DNA of 5,523 nt, taken from Candidatus Dadabacteria bacterium. GTDB taxonomy: Bacteria; Desulfobacterota_D; UBA1144; Nemesobacterales; UBA2774. Shown here one piece after another: positions 1-5,523 of this stretch. The notes under the pieces are model-generated. The model was not told the DNA's origin. It saw only the letters and a program-made list of their open reading frames with translations, and ran no database searches. The translations under genes were made by a program, and so were the position numbers. How positions within the stretch are numbered: position 1 is the first letter of the stretch; the number at the start of each line of letters is the position of its first letter. The stretch is from the NCBI GenBank assembly GCA_030632765.1, contig DAOVUC010000127.1, forward strand, positions 1 to 5,523, read 5' to 3'.

Positions 1-2
1 AA

Positions 3-674
3 TACCTGCTTCGAGATAAAGAAGCCAGAGGTCTATTTGAGGAATTTATTAGATTCACAATGAAAACACCCCACGCAATCTCATTTCTGGGCTTAGGCAG
101 ATATTTGAGCCTCCGTACACCAGAGAAGCTTGATGGCCCTTGGGGTTGGAAAGACCCTCGAAATACATTTACCTTACCTATCTGGTTGGACATGTTTCCT
201 CAGGCCAAAGTGATACATATATACCGCCACCCACTAGATATTGTTAATAGTTTAATGACTAGAAGAAAAAGGGGACTTTCTAGATTAAATGAGAGGAACA
301 GAATGTTCCGGCCCATTTACTGGTACTACTTAATGCACAAGTTTATTCTAAAGAACAGGGTTTTTGTAGATTTAAGGGGTGGCTCTTTAGATGAAGGATT
401 TAGTTTGTGGGAAGAGTATGTAGCAGAGGCCCGCTCGCATGTAGATCGCCTAGGGGATCGTGCTTTTGAGGTTAAATATGAGGATTTTCTAGAGCGGCCG
501 GGTCATGTATTGAAGTCTTTATCAGAGTTTTGTGGACTTAATGCTGCAGACAATGAAATTGAAAAAGCAGCATTGCAGGCGAATAAAAGCCGGGCTTACG
601 CATACCTAAATGAACCGGAGTTAAAAGCTTTTTCTATAAAGATCGCAGATCGCTTAGATACTTATGGATATTAA
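3..674 (+). CDS. Sulfotransferase family protein (5'-partial)
   Basis: Likely transfers a sulfuryl group from PAPS to a hydroxyl or amine of an unknown acceptor; the acceptor cannot be inferred. The reading frame is open from base 3 with no stop before the ATG at 60, so that ATG is probably internal and the true start lies left of the window; 223 residues are visible. Numbering from the Met at 60, there is a WGWKDPR block (28-34), then FPQAKVIHIYRHPLDIVNS (46-64), which matches the 3'-phosphate-binding segment of PAPS sulfotransferases: an Arg (56) followed eight residues later by a Ser (64). The segment EVKYEDFLERPG (137-148), followed by a hydrophobic helix ending in FCGL (157-160), is the usual C-terminal family block. 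The N-terminal PAPS 5'-phosphosulfate loop is missing because it lies upstream. The gene ends 9 bp before the stop of the convergent radical SAM gene. Family assignment is good; the substrate is unknown. Confidence 0.85.
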   Translation, partial: YLLRDKEARGLFEEFIRFTMKTPHAISFLGLGRYLSLRTPEKLDGPWGWKDPRNTFTLPIWLDMFPQAKVIHIYRHPLDIVNSLMTRRKRGLSRLNERNRMFRPIYWYYLMHKFILKNRVFVDLRGGSLDEGFSLWEEYVAEARSHVDRLGDRAFEVKYEDFLERPGHVLKSLSEFCGLNAADNEIEKAALQANKSRAYAYLNEPELKAFSIKIADRLDTYGY

Positions 675-683
675 GAACCATTT

Positions 684-1709
684 TTAGCCCGATTCAAATA
701 TCAATTCTTTGACTTCGTCCGATTCAATAGAAAGATCAATTCTGGTATCCTGGGCTAATTCCCTAATCCAGGAAATCATCGTCTTATAGATATGGACCCT
801 CTGGAATTTCAGATATTTATACTTTCCGTCAGTTGAAGGGAAAATTTCTCCAAGTATTGTCGGACTTTCCGGAAACCTCTTTTTTATTGCTTCGAAAAGC
901 ACTTTGTTGTGCTTTGGTGTGCCGAGAGAAATATAGTCGATCTGCCGGGCATCAAGCGTGGTAAGTAGCTCTTCTACCATACGCCTGTATTGGTTTTCCC
1001 ACCCTGGGATTCTAATAATCGGATCAAGCCTCACGCCTACTGTATAACCTGCTTCCTGGCATTTTTTTGCAGCACCAAGTCTCTCATTAAATGAAGGAGT
1101 TTTATGCTCAATTGTCTCAGCAATTAGTTGAGGACTGAAAGTCCAGGAAGGGATGATATTTTCCGGAGGATTTTTAATTGATATTAGATTCTCTACATTT
1201 GTACTCTTGGTCCTAAATTCTGCAGTTCCGTTTGTGTATTTTGTGAAAAGATTGACCATATCAAGAGAGAATTCAGTAAGATCATCAAATGCCAAAGCGT
1301 CGCAAACTTCTCCGACGTGAAAGTAGGGGTTGTCAAAACTAATTAGTATTTCTTCTATCTTTTTGAGTACCTCGTCGCGGTTTACAAATATTACGGGCAC
1401 TTTTGTTTGAAAATAATATTGAAGGTAACAATACTCGCAGTCGTATTTACAATCTATCTCGTGAAATAAATAGAATTGTCCATGGTCCATTCTGCCAATA
1501 CTCTTGACCAGCTCTCCCTTTTTACTGGCAAGGGCAAGCGAATTTTTATCCTCATCCGCTCTTTTGGTAAATGATTTCTCTTCCCCTATTTTCTTATAGT
1601 CTTCAATATATATAAGAGAGGGTGTATCTATTTTCGATAATATTTTCTTAGTAAACGGATGGTTAGAGACGCTCTCTTCAACATAGATTATTTCTGGTGT
1701 TTCGATCAT
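684..1709 (-). CDS. Spore photoproduct lyase-like radical SAM protein
   Basis: Radical SAM enzyme of the SPL type. In endospore formers, SPL uses a [4Fe-4S] cluster and S-adenosylmethionine to split the spore photoproduct (5-thyminyl-5,6-dihydrothymine) back to two thymines. Here C87, C91 and C94 form a CX3CX2C cluster motif followed by YLQ, as in SPL. C136 lies 42 residues after C94, close to where the catalytic hydrogen-donor cysteine sits in Bacillus SPL, and Y93 and Y95 flank the last cluster cysteine as the SPL tyrosines do. Further family-like blocks are FRTKSTNVENL (165-175), TPSFNERLGAAKKCQEAGY (204-222) and LDPIIRIPGWE (228-238). The 341-aa length is about that of Bacillus SPL. The ATG at 1709 is chosen because an in-frame stop lies only eight codons upstream. 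Its ribosome site is poor: GAAGG is 17 nt away. The gene follows the SCP2 gene by 64 bp and is probably co-transcribed. Nothing nearby indicates sporulation, so the substrate may be another lesion or not DNA at all. Family confidence is high, activity uncertain. Confidence 0.85.
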   Translation of the reverse strand: MIETPEIIYVEESVSNHPFTKKILSKIDTPSLIYIEDYKKIGEEKSFTKRADEDKNSLALASKKGELVKSIGRMDHGQFYLFHEIDCKYDCEYCYLQYYFQTKVPVIFVNRDEVLKKIEEILISFDNPYFHVGEVCDALAFDDLTEFSLDMVNLFTKYTNGTAEFRTKSTNVENLISIKNPPENIIPSWTFSPQLIAETIEHKTPSFNERLGAAKKCQEAGYTVGVRLDPIIRIPGWENQYRRMVEELLTTLDARQIDYISLGTPKHNKVLFEAIKKRFPESPTILGEIFPSTDGKYKYLKFQRVHIYKTMISWIRELAQDTRIDLSIESDEVKELIFESG

Positions 1710-1773
1710 CTGATATACAATATTTACCTTCAGCTACGAATACTCTTTCTAACGCTAGCAGTTTCTTTGTCCC

Positions 1774-2097
1774 TTATTTTCTCAATAGCTGACCGAGTTT
1801 CATGGCAAGCCCGATATCACCTGACATCTTTATCTTGCCGGTCAACAATGCGCTTTCCGGGCGGAGTTTTCCTGTAAATAAATCAACGAAGTGCACATCA
1901 CTGGATTTGAAAGTGCATTGAGCATCCTCTTGCGTTTGCCTTACACCAAGTGTTTCTTCTCTGAGGTCCACTATCCAGGTACCGCCCTCAGGACCGTTTA
2001 ATTCAAATTTATACACGGCCCTTAATTGAGATAACTCATCTGAGCGGTCTTTTATTTTTTTCTCTACTTTTTCAAATATTTCTTTTGTAGTTGTCAT
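1774..2097 (-). CDS. SCP2 sterol-binding domain protein
   Basis: Small cytosolic lipid-binding protein of the SCP2 (sterol carrier protein 2) family, which holds sterols, fatty acids or fatty acyl-CoA in a hydrophobic tunnel; in bacteria the ligand is usually unknown. At 107 aa the protein is a single stand-alone domain. An N-terminal helix (about 4-25) is followed by strands with FELNGPEGGTWIVDL (31-45), then the family signature at 67-106: DVHFVDLFTGKLRPESALL, TGKIKMSGDIG and an amphipathic helix ending LGQLLRK. The start ATG has a clear Shine-Dalgarno, AAGGGG at 2108-2113 on the minus strand, spaced 10 nt. No signal peptide or membrane segment is present. It is the first gene of a likely two-gene unit with the radical SAM gene and is divergent from mnmG. 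Nothing in the window points to a fused oxidoreductase or thiolase, as found in some SCP2 fusions. Family assignment is strong; the ligand is not inferable. Confidence 0.9.
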   Translation of the reverse strand: MTTTKEIFEKVEKKIKDRSDELSQLRAVYKFELNGPEGGTWIVDLREETLGVRQTQEDAQCTFKSSDVHFVDLFTGKLRPESALLTGKIKMSGDIGLAMKLGQLLRK

Positions 2098-2107
2098 TTA
2101 ATATTAT

Positions 2108-2113
2108 CCCCTT
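2108..2113 (-). promoter_or_regulatory. Ribosome binding site of the SCP2 gene
   Basis: On the minus strand the sequence reads AAGGGG, 10 nt upstream of the ATG at 2097. It supports that start for the SCP2 gene. Confidence 0.7.
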
Positions 2114-2127
2114 AGTATTGGGAAAGG

Positions 2128-2157
2128 ATTGTACCATCTATCATCTAATTTATGCAA
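2128..2157 (-). promoter_or_regulatory. Putative sigma70 promoter for the SCP2-radical SAM unit
   Basis: Read on the minus strand, a TTGCAT -35-like hexamer (2152-2157) is followed after 18 bp by TACAAT (2128-2133). The bases directly before the -10 are TGG, giving an extended -10 (TGnTACAAT) that could offset the weak -35. Transcription would begin near 2121, leaving a leader of roughly 23 nt that contains the AAGGGG ribosome site. This is inferred from consensus matching only. Confidence 0.45.
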
Positions 2158-2173
2158 GAATAAACTTAAATTA

Positions 2174-2202
2174 TTGACGCTGCCCGATTAAGTATTTACA
2201 AT
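2174..2202 (+). promoter_or_regulatory. mnmG: Putative sigma70 promoter for mnmG
   Basis: TTGACG (2174-2179, five of six consensus bases) is followed by exactly 17 bp and then TACAAT (2197-2202, five of six). Transcription would start near 2209, giving a leader of about 27 nt. It is the best promoter match in the window and implies that mnmG is transcribed on its own. Its -35 lies only 16 bp from the -35 of the divergent SCP2 promoter, so the two could compete for polymerase. Confidence 0.6.
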
Positions 2203-2222
2203 TCCTATGCATTTTATGAAAT

Positions 2223-2227
2223 AGGGA
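2223..2227 (+). promoter_or_regulatory. mnmG: Ribosome binding site of mnmG
   Basis: AGGGA lies 8 nt before the ATG at 2236. This fixes the start used for mnmG, which also places the dinucleotide-binding loop close to the N-terminus as the family expects. Confidence 0.6.
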
Positions 2228-2235
2228 TTATCAAA

Positions 2236-4149
2236 ATGAGTATAAATTATCCAAAAATTCATGACGTTATCGTGATCGGCGCCGGGCATGCCGGATGTGA
2301 AGCGGCCCTAGCTGCTGCAAGGATGGGGTGCCGTACACTGGTGCTAACAGCTAATGTTGACACAATTGGTTTAATGTCGTGCAATCCCTCAATAGGCGGC
2401 GTTGGTAAGGGGCACCTAGTAAAAGAAATAGATGCACTCGGTGGAGAGATGGGAAAAGCTGCCGATCATGCAGCAATTCAATTCAGAAGACTTAACACCA
2501 GAAAGGGAGCTGCTGTTCAGGCTACAAGGATTCAAGCTGATCGTCAGTCATATAGAGCTTATATGAAAAAGGCTCTTGAGTCCGAGAAAAATATTGATAT
2601 CAAACAAAGAATGGTAGAAGGGTTTCTTATAGAAGGAGACCGTATTGCTGGAGTAAAAACCAACTTGGGTGAGCATTTTTTTGCAGATGCTGTTGTAGTT
2701 ACTCCGGGCACTTTTCCTAACGGACTTATCCATATTGGAGCCACTAAAATTTCCTCTGGGCGTGCCGGGGAAGCAGCGGCAACCGGTATTTCAGAATCGT
2801 TCGGGAGCATTGGTTTTAATGTCGGTAGACTGAAAACGGGCACACCGCCCCGCTTCGACGGTAGAACGATCAAATGGGATATGCTTGAACTACAGCCCGG
2901 GGATGAAAATCCCAAACCATTTTCATTTTCAAATGGTGTAATAGATAGAGAGCAGGTGCCTTGCTACATTGCATATACTAATAAGAAAACTCATGAGGTA
3001 ATAAGTAATAACCTTCATAAATCTCCTCTATACTCAGGAGAAATTAAAGGAGTTGGTCCCAGGTACTGCCCCTCAATTGAGGATAAAATTGTAAAATTTC
3101 CAGATAAAGACCGCCACCAGGTTTTTTTAGAGCCTGAGGGATTGAATACCTATGAAATATATCCAAACGGAATATCTACAAGTCTGCCGCTCGAGGTGCA
3201 ATATGAGTTAGTGAGGACCATAGACGGGTTGGAAGAGGTTGAGATTATGAGACCGGGATACGCAGTTGAATATGACTACGTTGATCCCACACAGTTAAAA
3301 CCTACTCTCGAGACTAAACTTATAGAAAACCTATATTTTGCAGGCCAAATAAATGGTACTACCGGTTATGAAGAAGCTGGGAGTCAGGGGTTAGTAGCGG
3401 GCATAAATGCTGCACTTCGAGTAAAAGGGGAAGATCCATTTATTCTAAAGCGTTCTGAAGCATATATTGGCATTATGGTTGATGACCTTGTCACTAAAGG
3501 GGTAGATGAGCCCTACAGAATGTTTACTTCTCGAGCTGAGTACCGCCTTATTCTCAGGGAAGATAACGCCGATATGAGGCTTGGAGAATTAGGTTATAAG
3601 ATCGGGTTATTGAAGGAAGAGGATTACTCTAAATTCGCGAAAAGAAAAAAAGCGGTAGCGGAAGAACTTTCAAGATTGGAAAATATTAAAGTTGTCCCTA
3701 ATGCTAAAGTTAATGAGATTCTTATCAGGCTTGGTGCTTCTCCTATTAAAAAACCCCATAGTCTAAAGGAGCTTTTAAGGCGGCCTGAAATCTCGTACCG
3801 AGACATTGAGTTTTTTGAATTAAATACCGCTCAGGATTCTATTACTGAGGATGTTGTCTCCCAGATTGAAATGGATATTAAATACGAGGGTTATATAAAA
3901 AGGCAGATGGAACAGATAGATAAGTTTAAGAAGCTTGAGGATTTCGCTATACCAGAGAGCTTTACTTATGAAAGCATCCCTGGTTTATCGAATGAAATGG
4001 TTCAGAAATTCACAAACGTTCGCCCTAACTCTTTAGGGCAAGCAACTAGGATTTCTGGGGTTACTCCTGCCGCAATTTCAGTTTTAATGGTTTATCTAAA
4101 ACGAGATGAGAATCAAAAGTTAGTTGGCCGTCATTCTATTTCTTCTTGA
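2236..4149 (+). CDS. mnmG: tRNA uridine-5-carboxymethylaminomethyl(34) synthesis enzyme MnmG (GidA)
   Basis: FAD-dependent subunit of the MnmE-MnmG complex, which installs the 5-carboxymethylaminomethyl group on wobble U34 of tRNAs reading NNA/NNG codons, using methylene-tetrahydrofolate, glycine, FAD and NADH; acts in the cytosol. The 637-aa protein is complete (E. coli MnmG is about 629 aa). Visible landmarks: the FAD Rossmann loop GAGHAG (15-20); SCNPSIGGVGKGHLVKEIDA (48-67) with conserved C49; GVGPRYCPSIEDK (272-284) with the second conserved cysteine, C278; the FAD-closing segment LYFAGQINGTTGYEEAGSQG (366-385); and RMFTSRAEYRLILREDNAD (428-446). The C-terminal helical domain that contacts MnmE and tRNA includes YEGYIKRQ (550-557) and the ending LGQATRISGVTPAAISVLM (600-618). 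No frameshift or lost residue is seen. Neither mnmE nor rsmG adjoins it here; the genes on both sides run on the opposite strand. Its last 19 nt overlap a small antisense-strand ORF. Confidence 0.98.
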   Translation: MSINYPKIHDVIVIGAGHAGCEAALAAARMGCRTLVLTANVDTIGLMSCNPSIGGVGKGHLVKEIDALGGEMGKAADHAAIQFRRLNTRKGAAVQATRIQADRQSYRAYMKKALESEKNIDIKQRMVEGFLIEGDRIAGVKTNLGEHFFADAVVVTPGTFPNGLIHIGATKISSGRAGEAAATGISESFGSIGFNVGRLKTGTPPRFDGRTIKWDMLELQPGDENPKPFSFSNGVIDREQVPCYIAYTNKKTHEVISNNLHKSPLYSGEIKGVGPRYCPSIEDKIVKFPDKDRHQVFLEPEGLNTYEIYPNGISTSLPLEVQYELVRTIDGLEEVEIMRPGYAVEYDYVDPTQLKPTLETKLIENLYFAGQINGTTGYEEAGSQGLVAGINAALRVKGEDPFILKRSEAYIGIMVDDLVTKGVDEPYRMFTSRAEYRLILREDNADMRLGELGYKIGLLKEEDYSKFAKRKKAVAEELSRLENIKVVPNAKVNEILIRLGASPIKKPHSLKELLRRPEISYRDIEFFELNTAQDSITEDVVSQIEMDIKYEGYIKRQMEQIDKFKKLEDFAIPESFTYESIPGLSNEMVQKFTNVRPNSLGQATRISGVTPAAISVLMVYLKRDENQKLVGRHSISS

Positions 4150-4292
4150 TCTTCCAAGTCTTCTGAATCAAGCATTTCATCTTCCAGAAGCTCCATCATA
4201 TCTTCGTAGTCACCGCCGATGTATCCGGAATTGTCCGGATCCTCGAGCATTTCTACGAGATCCTTTATTTTTCTTCGAGCTTTTCTAGGCAT
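4131..4292 (-). CDS. Small charge-segregated hypothetical protein (53 aa)
   Basis: I do not recognise this protein. It begins MPRKARRKIKDLVEML and ends EDQEEIE. Six of its first ten residues are Lys or Arg; from residue 11 onward there are 20 Asp/Glu in 43 residues and no Lys, Arg or His, so charge is strongly split between the two ends. A central turn-like segment (DPDNSGYIGGDY, 18-29) separates two likely helices, 3-17 and 29-45. There is no Cys, signal peptide or membrane segment. Reality is supported by a strong Shine-Dalgarno on the minus strand (GGAGG, 4302-4306, 9 nt from the ATG) and a promoter-like sequence further upstream. The stop codon lies inside mnmG, giving a 19-nt tail-to-tail overlap. 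The DUF255 gene lies 150 bp upstream on the same strand. It could bind nucleic acid or a basic partner, but that is speculation; a fortuitous ORF remains possible. Confidence 0.6.
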   Translation of the reverse strand: MPRKARRKIKDLVEMLEDPDNSGYIGGDYEDMMELLEDEMLDSEDLEDQEEIE

Positions 4293-4301
4293 GCTCCCTG
4301 C

Positions 4302-4306
4302 CCTCC
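4302..4306 (-). promoter_or_regulatory. Strong ribosome binding site of the 53-aa ORF
   Basis: On the minus strand, GGAGG sits 9 nt before the ATG at 4292 and is followed by a second purine run (AGGGAG) that abuts the start. This is the strongest Shine-Dalgarno match noticed in the window and the main reason to call the short ORF real. Confidence 0.65.
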
Positions 4307-4347
4307 GTTAATCAGTATAAAGTTACTTAAGACATCTTTTACTCGAT

Positions 4348-4375
4348 ATTATAAAATGAATGAATCGAAAATCAA
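4348..4375 (-). promoter_or_regulatory. Putative sigma70 promoter for the 53-aa ORF
   Basis: On the minus strand a perfect -10 hexamer TATAAT (4348-4353) is preceded, at 16 bp spacing, by TTGATT (4370-4375, four of six consensus bases). A start near 4341 would leave a leader of about 48 nt before the ATG at 4292. A second TATAAT on the same strand (4385-4390) has no matching -35. The region is AT-rich, so chance matches are likely and confidence is moderate. Confidence 0.4.
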
Positions 4376-4442
4376 CACATATATATTATAGCGGAACTTT
4401 ATTTAAAATGTTCATTTTCCGTAAGATTTTAATGTAAATGCT

Positions 4443-5522
4443 TTATGATTTTTCTGGCGTGAGTAGTTCAAGCATTTTGTTCACATCAGTCGTTGGGAGA
4501 TTGCATACATGATTCAAGCATACGAATGCTGTAGCTTTTCCCTCTATCATCGTCTGTCCTTTTGTGAACTCTGCGATTGCAGTAATCTCAGAGTTCTTCT
4601 CAGTTCCACGAAGCAGCACAACTTTATTGGGACTATAGGTTTTTCTAACAGCCTCTAGCATTGCTCGTGTGTCTTCTGCATCAGGGTCTCCTACTATAAC
4701 TACCTCATATGAAGGTCCTAATCCGAAATCAAGCCCCGTCATAAATAGCGTGTATGCCATAGGTCCGCGTTCAATAGTTTCAGAAAAAGCCTTACCCAGG
4801 GTAGCAGCCTTTTCCTCATAATCTACTTTGCCTGTTATCCTGGCTATTTTAAGCAGATTAAGTCCCGCGACAGAGTTCCCGGAGGGGATGGCTCCGTCAT
4901 ATATCTCTTTTTGCCGGGATATTAATTCTTCAGCGTCATTTGAAGTGAAGTAATAGCCTCCGTTCTTATCGTCCCAAAAGCCCTTGTCCAGTTCATTTTG
5001 AAGAACTAGTGCGGATTTAAGATATTCAATGTCAAAAGTACTCTCATATAACTCAAGGAGTCCCCAGATAAAAAAAGCATAATCATCTACGTTAGCTGTA
5101 ATTCCTGCTTCCCCTTCTCTATACCTGTGAAGGAGTTTCCCCTGATCGTTACGCAAATCTTTTAATATGAAATCAGCAGCACGTTTCGCAGCATCAGTAT
5201 AAATAGGTTCATTGAAAACTCTCCCCGCTTTTGAAAGTGCCGCTATCATGAGGCCGTTCCAGTCAGTAAGAATCTTGTCGTCTTTATATGGGTGTATCCT
5301 TTTTTCACGTTCATTAAACAATCTGACTCGGGACTTCTCTACCCTCTTATTAAATTCTTCTTCGCTAAGCTCGTATGAGGAAGCAATGTCACTAAGGGGC
5401 TTGTTAAGATGTAGTATATTAGATTCGGTTTTGTGTCCACCTGCTTCTTCTTTGAAATTGCCTGATTTACTTGTATTAAATGTTGTAATTATTAACTCTG
5501 CTTCTTTATTGCCTAAGGTCTC
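4443..5522 (-). CDS. DUF255/YyaL-type thioredoxin-domain protein, C-terminal half (5'-partial)
   Basis: C-terminal part of a DUF255 family protein (Bacillus YyaL, human SPATA20 type). Full-length members are around 600-700 aa: an N-terminal thioredoxin-like domain followed by an (alpha/alpha)6-barrel resembling six-hairpin glycosidases. The cellular role is not established. The frame is open from the right edge to the stop at 4443 (359 residues), so the start and the thioredoxin-like domain lie outside the window. The TTG at 5321 is not a credible start, since family-like sequence continues upstream: the residues before it include GHKTESNILHLNKPL and a helix ending KRVEKSRVRLF. Counting from that TTG codon, family blocks are DDKILTDWNGLMIAAL (14-29), VDDYAFFIWGLLELYE (78-93), DGAIPSGNSVAGLNLL (142-157) and the C-terminal ATAFVCLNHVCNLPTTD (263-279) with a CX4C pair (C268, C273). 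No frameshift is seen. It runs convergent to mnmG. Confidence 0.88.
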   Translation of the reverse strand, partial: ETLGNKEAELIITTFNTSKSGNFKEEAGGHKTESNILHLNKPLSDIASSYELSEEEFNKRVEKSRVRLFNEREKRIHPYKDDKILTDWNGLMIAALSKAGRVFNEPIYTDAAKRAADFILKDLRNDQGKLLHRYREGEAGITANVDDYAFFIWGLLELYESTFDIEYLKSALVLQNELDKGFWDDKNGGYYFTSNDAEELISRQKEIYDGAIPSGNSVAGLNLLKIARITGKVDYEEKAATLGKAFSETIERGPMAYTLFMTGLDFGLGPSYEVVIVGDPDAEDTRAMLEAVRKTYSPNKVVLLRGTEKNSEITAIAEFTKGQTMIEGKATAFVCLNHVCNLPTTDVNKMLELLTPEKS

Positions 5523-5523
5523 T

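Larger units (their letters stand above)
4293..4442. other. AT-rich intergenic region between the DUF255 gene and the 53-aa ORF
   Basis: These 150 bp hold the promoter-like and ribosome-binding sequences of the 53-aa ORF. They also contain a short AT-only inverted repeat just beyond the DUF255 stop (AAAAT/ATTTT around a 4-nt loop), too weak to call a terminator. No tRNA-like or GC-rich hairpin structure was seen. Confidence 0.5.

Noticed and set aside
60..62. ATG at 60 as the start of the sulfotransferase.
   Set aside because: The frame is open to the left edge, and the PAPS 5'-phosphosulfate loop expected near the N-terminus is absent after this ATG, so the true start lies upstream.
1659..1877. 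Plus-strand ORF of 72 codons across the radical SAM/SCP2 junction.
   Set aside because: It is antisense to two well-supported genes, and its hydrophobic composition is typical of a shadow frame.
2548..2915. Two minus-strand ORFs (61 and 118 codons) inside mnmG.
   Set aside because: They lie fully within mnmG, whose protein is conserved end to end, and resemble no family I recognise.
3624..3806. Minus-strand ORF of 60 codons inside mnmG.
   Set aside because: Shadow of the mnmG C-terminal region with no independent support.
4160..4190. Inverted repeat CTTCTG/CAGAAG downstream of mnmG.
   Set aside because: The loop is 19 nt with no following T-run, and the sequence lies within the 53-aa ORF. 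It is likely chance.
4223..4240. Perfect hairpin: 7-bp stem with a 4-nt loop, built from two copies of the palindrome TCCGGA.
   Set aside because: No T-run follows on either strand, and it lies inside the 53-aa ORF where it encodes the DPDNSGY region. It may be chance, so it is not called a terminator for mnmG.
4242..4273. Weak stem (CTCG/CGAG) followed by a T-rich stretch on the plus strand, a possible mnmG terminator.
   Set aside because: The stem has only 4 bp with a 10-nt loop, and the T-stretch is interrupted. It is too weak to support.
5319..5321. TTG as the start of the DUF255 gene.
   Set aside because: The frame stays open to the window edge with family-like sequence upstream, so the gene is partial and the TTG is an internal leucine.

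Overview
The window reads as ordinary chromosomal sequence from an AT-leaning, probably uncultured bacterium. MnmG is universal in bacteria, and the standard start codons, purine-rich ribosome binding sites and sigma70-like promoter hexamers all fit a bacterium. The lineage cannot be fixed from sequence alone. A stand-alone SCP2 domain, a PAPS-type sulfotransferase, a spore-photoproduct-lyase-like radical SAM protein and a DUF255 (YyaL-type) protein together would suit a deltaproteobacterium-like or similar environmental lineage; this is a low-confidence guess.

Layout from left to right. (1) The C-terminal part of a sulfotransferase on the plus strand; its start lies outside the window. (2) Meeting it tail to tail, with 9 bp between the stop codons, a minus-strand pair: an SCP2 sterol-carrier-type protein followed 64 bp later by an SPL-like radical SAM enzyme. 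(3) A 138-bp divergent intergenic region with a good promoter for mnmG on the plus strand and a weaker, extended -10 promoter for the SCP2 gene on the minus strand. (4) Complete mnmG (637 aa), the tRNA wobble-uridine modification enzyme. (5) A 53-aa minus-strand ORF, too short for normal ORF cut-offs, that has a strong Shine-Dalgarno and its own promoter-like sequence; its last 19 nt overlap the end of mnmG in antisense. (6) About 150 bp of AT-rich intergenic sequence. (7) The C-terminal half of a DUF255/YyaL-type protein on the minus strand, running off the right edge.

The genes do not form one pathway. The SCP2 and radical SAM genes are a plausible two-gene transcription unit, and mnmG appears to be transcribed alone, without its frequent partners mnmE or rsmG next to it. 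No RNA gene, mobile element, CRISPR array or clear intrinsic terminator was seen. The two items most worth a second look are the SPL-like enzyme, which keeps the cysteines and tyrosines expected of a real thymine-dimer lyase, and the charge-segregated 53-aa microprotein. I do not see evidence for a larger undescribed system.
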